From CAG-103 sp048217285 (GTDB lineage Bacteria; Bacillota; Clostridia; Oscillospirales; Oscillospiraceae), in contig DBFWVW010000093.1 of assembly GCA_048217285.1 (NCBI GenBank), positions 1 to 46,495 on the forward strand: DNA of 46,495 bases, given 5' to 3'. The position numbers were made by a program, and so were the translations under genes. Positions within the stretch are counted from its first letter, which is position 1. Every line of letters begins with the position of its first letter. Shown here piece by piece: positions 43,122 to 46,495 of the stretch. The notes beneath the pieces are model-generated. The model saw only the letters and a list, made by a program, of their open reading frames with translations. It had not been told where the DNA came from and did no database searches.

Positions 43122-43589
43122 ATGCTTGTGGAAGCCGCTGACACCAGCGCCGTGGCCATGCGCATCGCACACGCCGAGTGGGCCGTGCTGAGCGAGGACG
43201 ATATCCGCACCGCCGTCGGCAGCGCGCTCGAGACGCACGGGCTCGCGCCCTGGACAAGTATGAAGATCGAACTGTTTGTCGCCAAAAAGGAGGTGCTGCT
43301 CATCGCAAGACCCATTTCCGTCCCGCCGCGCCGGTTCCGGTTCCGCTCGTTTGGCGACCTGACCGCGGCGCTGGGCTGTTTTCCGGCCGGGCTTGACTCG
43401 GACGTGGTGTACATAGACGGCGGCTGGGAGCTGTTCGTGCGTGCCGAGGACGAGGTGCTGCCGAACGCGCTCTTCGAGTTCGGCGAGCCGCTGCCCTGCA
43501 CCGAGGAACTGTACGCACACATCGGCGAACACGGCGACGTAGTTGCCCGCCGCGATGCCGTTGCGACACTTCAGCGCTATTTCTGCTGA
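43122..43589 (+). CDS. MecA-like protein (ClpC adaptor C-terminal domain)
   Basis: A 155-residue soluble protein whose second half resembles the C-terminal domain of MecA, the adaptor that delivers substrates to ClpC-ClpP. Features are 'RFRSFGDLTAALGCF' (compare the F-x-F-x-x-x-x-D-L/V pattern), 'SDVVYIDGGWELFVRA' and the ending 'EFGEPLPCTEELYAHIGEHGDVVARRDAVATLQRYFC', close to the MecA pattern of an EFG/EYG-x segment, then EHGxxI, then AxxxLxxYF. It is shorter than MecA (about 220 residues), so the N-terminal substrate domain is reduced or different. AAAGGGAGG precedes the ATG. Placed next to smpB and ssrA, it fits a proteolysis/quality-control role. Pattern-based call. Confidence 0.6.
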   Translation: MLVEAADTSAVAMRIAHAEWAVLSEDDIRTAVGSALETHGLAPWTSMKIELFVAKKEVLLIARPISVPPRRFRFRSFGDLTAALGCFPAGLDSDVVYIDGGWELFVRAEDEVLPNALFEFGEPLPCTEELYAHIGEHGDVVARRDAVATLQRYFC

Positions 43590-43660
43590 TTTCGCTCTTT
43601 TCATTTGCCGCCGGATGTGCTAAACTATATCCACGATTTCGCACGAAGGAGGTCCCCGCC

Positions 43661-44128
43661 ATGCCGAGAGCCAAGGGCGTCAAGCAGGTTGCGGCCAACC
43701 GCAAGGCCCTGCATGACTATTTCGTGCTCGAGCGGTTCGAGGCCGGTGTGGAACTCTTCGGCACCGAGGTCAAGTCCATCCGCGCGGGTACGGTCAATCT
43801 GAAAGATTCGTTTTGCACCGTGAAAAACGGGGAGCTGTTTGCCTATGGCATCCACATCAGCCCCTATGAGCACGGCAGCATCTACAACCGCGACCCCGAC
43901 CGGCCGAAGCGCCTGCTCATGCACCGGCGGGAGATCACGAAGCTCTATGCCCGCACGAAGCAGGACGGACTGACGCTCGTGCCGCTGTCGCTGTATTTCA
44001 AGGACAGCCGCGTAAAGGTGGAGCTCGGCCTGTGCAAGGGCAAAAAGCTCTATGATAAGCGCGGTGCCGACGCGCAGCGCAGCGCCAAACGCGAGATCGA
44101 CAGAACGATAAAGGAGAAAAATTACTGA
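43661..44128 (+). CDS. smpB: SsrA-binding protein SmpB
   Basis: A 155-residue RNA-binding protein that escorts tmRNA into stalled ribosomes. Conserved segments are 'ANRKALHDYFVLERFEAGVELFGTEVKSIRAG' (about residues 10-42), 'NLKDSFC', 'HISPYEHG' (about 65), and the C-terminal basic tail 'GKKLYDKRGADAQRSAKREIDRTIK' needed for decoding-site binding. AAGGAGG lies 8 bases before the ATG. Its RNA partner ssrA is 600 bases downstream. Confidence 0.96.
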   Translation: MPRAKGVKQVAANRKALHDYFVLERFEAGVELFGTEVKSIRAGTVNLKDSFCTVKNGELFAYGIHISPYEHGSIYNRDPDRPKRLLMHRREITKLYARTKQDGLTLVPLSLYFKDSRVKVELGLCKGKKLYDKRGADAQRSAKREIDRTIKEKNY

Positions 44129-44649
44129 TGAGCAATCCGATTGTCACCATTGAAATGGAAGACGGCGGCATTATCCGCGCCGAGCTCTATCCGGAGATCG
44201 CGCCGAACACCGTCCGCAACTTTATCAGTCTTGTCAAAAGGGGGTTTTATGACGGTGTGATCTTCCACCGCGTCATTCCCGGCTTCATGATCCAGGGCGG
44301 CGACCCGACCGGCACCGGCATGGGCGGCCCGGGTTACAGCATCGAGGGTGAGTTTACGAGCAACGGCTTCAAAAACGACCTCAAGCATACCCGCGGCGTA
44401 CTCTCCATGGCCCGCGCCATGGACCCGAACTCCGCCGGCAGTCAGTTTTTCATCATGCACATGGATGCTCCGCACCTCGACAAGCAGTACGCTGCGTTCG
44501 GCAAGGTGACCGAGGGCATGGATGTCGTCGATGCCATTGCGCGCACACCGCGCAGTATGTTCAACGATAAGCCCACCAACGAGCAGAAAATGAAGACCGT
44601 CACGGTCGAGACCTTCGGCGTCGAGTACCCGGAGCCGGAAACCTGCTGA
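44128..44649 (+). CDS. Cyclophilin-type peptidyl-prolyl cis-trans isomerase
   Basis: A 173-residue cytoplasmic cyclophilin (no signal peptide) that speeds proline isomerisation during folding. The active-site segments 'VIFHRVIPGFMIQGGDPTGTGMGGPGY' (about residues 46-72, with the catalytic Arg in FHR), 'GVLSMARAMDPNSAGSQFFIMH' (about 90-111) and 'YAAFGKVTEGMDVVD' are intact. Its ATG overlaps the smpB stop by one base (TGATG), so the two are coupled. Confidence 0.93.
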   Translation: MSNPIVTIEMEDGGIIRAELYPEIAPNTVRNFISLVKRGFYDGVIFHRVIPGFMIQGGDPTGTGMGGPGYSIEGEFTSNGFKNDLKHTRGVLSMARAMDPNSAGSQFFIMHMDAPHLDKQYAAFGKVTEGMDVVDAIARTPRSMFNDKPTNEQKMKTVTVETFGVEYPEPETC

Positions 44650-44743
44650 GGAAACAAAACATCGGCAGTTTCGTCTAATGATCAAAATGCGTTCCTGCCT
44701 GCGCCGCGAGAGCGGCGCGGGCGGCCGACGCGCCCGACATCAT

Positions 44744-45109
44744 GGGGATGTACCGGTTTCGACGGGGGTGTGGAGGCAGGAATAGCGGGCGGCGGCGCCT
44801 GACCGCCATAAAACGGGCATCTTATAAATTAAAGAACAACAACGAAACTGTTCTTCTCGCTGCTTAATTAGCGAGCGTTCCCGCCGGGAGGACCACGGCC
44901 CGGCAGCGGAGCGTCGATGAGTGGTGAACGTGCGCACGCTAAGCTTTGCGCGTGCCATGCATGATGAAGCTACCGGACTGACAGGCTTGCCGGTTTGCCT
45001 GTCCTGAAGGGAACGGGGACGTTCGGCGTCCCGCAAAAACCTGCTGCGCCCGGAGAAGTTCCTGTCAAAGCGCTTTCGGACGGGGGTTCAACTCCCCCCA
45101 TCTCCACCA
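44744..45109 (+). ncRNA. ssrA: Transfer-messenger RNA (tmRNA)
   Basis: The 5' end GGGGATGTACCGGTTTCGACGG and the 3' end 'TTCAACTCCCCCCATCTCCACCA' are the diagnostic tRNA-like termini of tmRNA: acceptor stem GGGGATG pairs with CATCTCC, a T-loop-like GTTCAA is present and CCA is encoded. The proteolysis tag frame ends ...AAC AAC AAC GAA ACT GTT CTT CTC GCT GCT TAA at 44835-44867, giving a tag ending NNNETVLLAA; the resume codon is probably the AAA at 44826 or a codon near it. Pseudoknot-rich sequence fills the rest. It rescues stalled ribosomes together with SmpB. The 3' end coincides with a sharp drop in GC content. Confidence 0.96.
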
Positions 45110-45110
45110 G

Positions 45111-45150
45111 AAGTCCACCGTAATTTTGATAGAATTACGGTGGACTTTTT
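45111..45150 (+). terminator. Terminator immediately after ssrA
   Basis: AAGTCCACCGTAATT (45111-45125) pairs perfectly with AATTACGGTGGACTT (45133-45147) around TTGATAG, and the stem runs into Ts to 45150. It begins two bases after the CCA end of the tmRNA. If the island edge is at the CCA, this terminator is supplied by the island or retained from the original locus. Confidence 0.88.
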
Positions 45151-45275
45151 CTATGCCCGAAAACCGCCTGGAATAAGGCTTTTCGGCTGTTTCAGCACAT
45201 AAGCAAACCCCGCTGCAGGCAATTCTGCGGCGAGGTTTCGTGCGTTTTATGGGGATTGTGGCTTTCTGCTCTGCC

Positions 45276-45331
45276 GTAATCGTTAAACAGCCGAGTAATC
45301 GTTGAACTACCATGGGTAATCGTTGAATTAC
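45276..45331. repeat. Three direct repeats GTAATCGTTGAAYTAC
   Basis: Copies start at 45276 (GTAATCGTTAAAC, degenerate end), 45295 (GTAATCGTTGAACTAC) and 45316 (GTAATCGTTGAATTAC), spaced 19 and 21 bases, about two helical turns. The last copy is also a hyphenated palindrome (GTAAT...ATTAC). They lie in the otherwise gene-free AT-rich gap 45151-45490, about 170-210 bases from the tmRNA end. The pattern fits binding sites for an integrase, excisionase or regulator; the protein is unknown. Confidence 0.7.
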
Positions 45332-45393
45332 AGGATACTATTTATGTCGTGGAACTACGCAGCACGAAAAACTATATGCAAAGGCTTTTAAAG

Positions 45394-45419
45394 TCATATC
45401 AATTCATATTTATTCATAT
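45394..45419. repeat. Three TCATAT repeats with 10-base period upstream of a promoter
   Basis: TCATAT occurs at 45394, 45404 and 45414, exactly ten bases apart (TCATATCAAT, TCATATTTAT, TCATATCTAT), so all lie on one face of the helix. The array ends 8 bases before the -35 box of the promoter at 45428-45456. Such phased direct repeats usually bind an activator or autoregulator; the HTH protein encoded at 45491 is a candidate. Confidence 0.65.
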
Positions 45420-45427
45420 CTATTCCC

Positions 45428-45456
45428 TTGAATCTCTTTGAAAAACATGCTATAAT
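45428..45456 (+). promoter_or_regulatory. Promoter for the HTH-methyltransferase genes
   Basis: TTGAAT at 45428-45433 and a perfect TATAAT at 45451-45456 with a 17-base spacer. The predicted start lies about 28 bases before the HTH gene's ATG, which has AAGGAG upstream. Confidence 0.82.
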
Positions 45457-45490
45457 GAATGTGCCAAAAGCCATGTAAGGAGAAAGCTGT

Positions 45491-45685
45491 ATGTTTGAAC
45501 AAGAGGACAAGTGGGTGGGTATTGAAGAAGCCGCTGATTATCTTGGCGTAAATAAAGATTCTATTCGCAATTGGATAAAGAAGGCGGATAGTGGTATTCC
45601 TGCTCACAAAATAGGAAAGCAGTGGAAGTTTAAAAAAACTGAACTTGACGAATGGGTAAAAAGCGGGAAAAGCGCAATAGACTGA
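45491..45685 (+). CDS. Excisionase/MerR-type helix-turn-helix DNA-binding protein
   Basis: A 64-residue DNA-binding protein, a single winged-helix domain of the excisionase (Xis/MerR N-terminal) family: 'WVGIEEAADYLGVNKDSIRNWIKK' (residues 8-31) is the HTH, and 'IPAHKIGKQWKFKKTELDEWVKSG' (36-59) the wing and terminal helix. AAGGAG lies 9 bases before the ATG. Such small proteins act as recombination directionality factors or as regulators placed ahead of restriction-modification genes; the methyltransferase gene starts 18 bases after its stop. AT-rich codons set it apart from the chromosome to its left. Confidence 0.85.
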   Translation: MFEQEDKWVGIEEAADYLGVNKDSIRNWIKKADSGIPAHKIGKQWKFKKTELDEWVKSGKSAID

Positions 45686-45703
45686 AAGAGGATGTTATAA
45701 ATA

Positions 45704-46495
45704 ATGAAGATATCAAGCAAAGCTCCACATGAATTAAGCGAAGAATACTATCAGTTTGTTGATGCTTTTACGCAGACGGATTTTGAGGACGAAAAAATTC
45801 TCGGAAAGTTTTATACTGACTCTGACATAGCGGCAAGCATGATGCGGGTGTTAAGTCAGTATTATGTGTACGATACCTTTTCCTCGGAATTGCGCATTAT
45901 CGATCCGTTTTGTGGAGATGGAAGACTGATTATTTCTTTGCTTTCAGAATTGCGAAAGTCTAAGAGAATATTATCTAAGCGTTTGCTAATTTCAATCTGG
46001 GACATTGATATAAACGCTGTGAATACAGCCAAATGTGAGATAGCACAGTTTTGTAAATCTGCTGGATTGAAATACGAGCTTGATGCTCGTCAAGCAGATG
46101 CGTTTGTAGAATACTATGCTGTTCGAGGAAAATATGATATTTGCGTAACGAATCCTCCGTGGAGTCTTTTGAAACCTCAGAAACTCTTTAGCAAGAGTAA
46201 CGGTGAAGAGGCTATGGCAGGGTATCGCAATGCAATAGAGCAGTATGATTCCTACATGAAGGAAGCATTTTCGATTTCGCAGCCTTCTTCAAAATTCGGC
46301 AAATGGGGAACAAATCTTGCACGATGTGGAACCGAGGTTGCCCTTAGATTAATAAAATCAAACGGTTTCTGCGGAATTGTTTCTCCTGCTTCTTTGCTCA
46401 ATGACCAAGTTTCAAACAAACTTAGAAGTTGGATATTTGAAAACTACAAGGTCATAAATGTTTCTTATTACCCTGCTGAATTAAAGCTCTATGGC
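45704..46495 (+). CDS. N6-adenine DNA methyltransferase, 5' part (runs off the window)
   Basis: An open frame of 264 codons continuing past the right edge, so the protein is incomplete here. The SAM-binding motif I is 'IIDPFCGDGRL' (about residues 66-76), and the catalytic motif IV is 'VTNPPW' (about 151-156), the N/D-PP-Y/W signature of amino-methyltransferases acting on adenine N6. An acidic 'WDIDINAVNTAK' follows motif I, as in the Eco57I/TaqI-like and type I HsdM/BREX PglX-like groups. An N-terminal 'KILGKFYTDSDIAASMM' segment resembles the F-Y/F-T-P/D-x-x-x-A start of the methylase core in type IIG and related enzymes. It could be the methylase of a restriction or phage-defence system or an orphan. 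Co-oriented with the HTH gene. Confidence 0.85.
   Translation, partial: MKISSKAPHELSEEYYQFVDAFTQTDFEDEKILGKFYTDSDIAASMMRVLSQYYVYDTFSSELRIIDPFCGDGRLIISLLSELRKSKRILSKRLLISIWDIDINAVNTAKCEIAQFCKSAGLKYELDARQADAFVEYYAVRGKYDICVTNPPWSLLKPQKLFSKSNGEEAMAGYRNAIEQYDSYMKEAFSISQPSSKFGKWGTNLARCGTEVALRLIKSNGFCGIVSPASLLNDQVSNKLRSWIFENYKVINVSYYPAELKLYG

Larger units (their letters stand above)
45110..46495. mobile_element. Left edge of a probable genomic island integrated at the ssrA 3' end
   Basis: From the base after the tmRNA CCA, composition falls from GC-rich to AT-rich (the last kilobase is roughly 40% GC) and codon use changes to A/T-ending codons. The 3' ends of tmRNA genes are well-known attachment sites for tyrosine integrases. 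The segment carries an excisionase-like HTH gene and the start of a DNA methyltransferase, typical island cargo. No integrase gene or second att copy is visible in the 1.4 kb available, so the call rests on position, composition and cargo. Confidence 0.5.

Noticed and set aside
44701..44718. GCGCCGC-GAGA-GCGGCGC hairpin before ssrA as a terminator of the cyclophilin gene
   Set aside because: There is no T run after it, and the sequence flows into the tmRNA 5' region; it may be structural, but termination is not supported.
45065..45313. A minus-strand frame ending in WWRWGELNPRPKAL
   Set aside because: It reads antisense through the tmRNA 3' end and its terminator; such frames are a common false annotation over tRNA-like ends.
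45276..45419. The repeat arrays in the AT-rich gap as a CRISPR array
   Set aside because: Repeats are 6 or 16 bases with spacers of 4-5 bases, far too short, and no cas genes are present.

Overview
The window is GC-rich (roughly 60% by eye) up to the end of the tmRNA gene at 45109, then clearly AT-rich to its right edge. Gene content points to a spore-forming, anaerobic, Gram-positive member of the Clostridia. The evidence is sporulation genes (yqfC, yqfD, ylbJ, a SpoVB-type flippase), the yqfCD-phoH-ybeY-era-yqzL-recO order, a butyryl/4-hydroxybutyryl-CoA transferase-type enzyme and a large iron-sulfur flavoprotein. The GC content and gene set fit an Oscillospiraceae/Ruminococcaceae gut bacterium, but the species cannot be named from this sequence.

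Layout. (1) 20-11315, plus strand: one surface-polymer operon with two paralogous O-antigen-polymerase-like proteins, a MurJ-type and a Wzx-type flippase, a DUF5693 protein, two paralogous GT2 glycosyltransferases, a CDP-glycerol glycerophosphotransferase and TagD. Together they look able to make, flip, polymerise and glycerol-phosphate-decorate a wall polymer. (2) 11365-14374: a SpoVB-like flippase, the riboflavin ECF component ribU under an FMN riboswitch (minus strand), and a DUF1273/SLOG protein. (3) 14382-18555: hypA behind a 908-residue Fe-S/FAD/NAD oxidoreductase, divergent from a metallo-beta-lactamase-fold hydrolase. (4) 18614-21646: the methionine importer metNIQ, preceded by a 38-codon Met-rich reading frame and an intrinsic terminator that together look like a ribosome-dependent attenuator. 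(5) 21654-25198, minus strand: an SsuABC/ThiXYZ-type importer and a polysaccharide deacetylase. (6) 25245-28084, minus: a P-type cation ATPase under a yybP-ykoY-type (Mn2+) riboswitch. (7) 28122-35345, minus: yqfC-yqfD-phoH-ybeY-era-yqzL-recO, with an asparaginase and a CoA transferase attached downstream. (8) 35449-42974: ylbJ (plus), then minus-strand chromate-transporter halves, a phosphohexomutase, rlmH, a WalJ-like hydrolase, murA and a NUDIX hydrolase. (9) 43122-45150, plus: a MecA-like protein, smpB, a cyclophilin and ssrA, the core of trans-translation and quality control. (10) 45110-46495: AT-rich DNA starting exactly at the ssrA 3' end. It has two families of short direct repeats, a strong promoter, an excisionase-like HTH protein and the start of an N6-adenine DNA methyltransferase that runs off the window. 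This looks like the edge of an integrated island, possibly a restriction or defence locus.

The most interesting observations are the candidate methionine leader-peptide attenuator (18614-18879) and the island edge with its repeat families (45110-46495). Two riboswitches (FMN and Mn2+) have readable expression platforms, which makes the regulatory logic of this window unusually visible.
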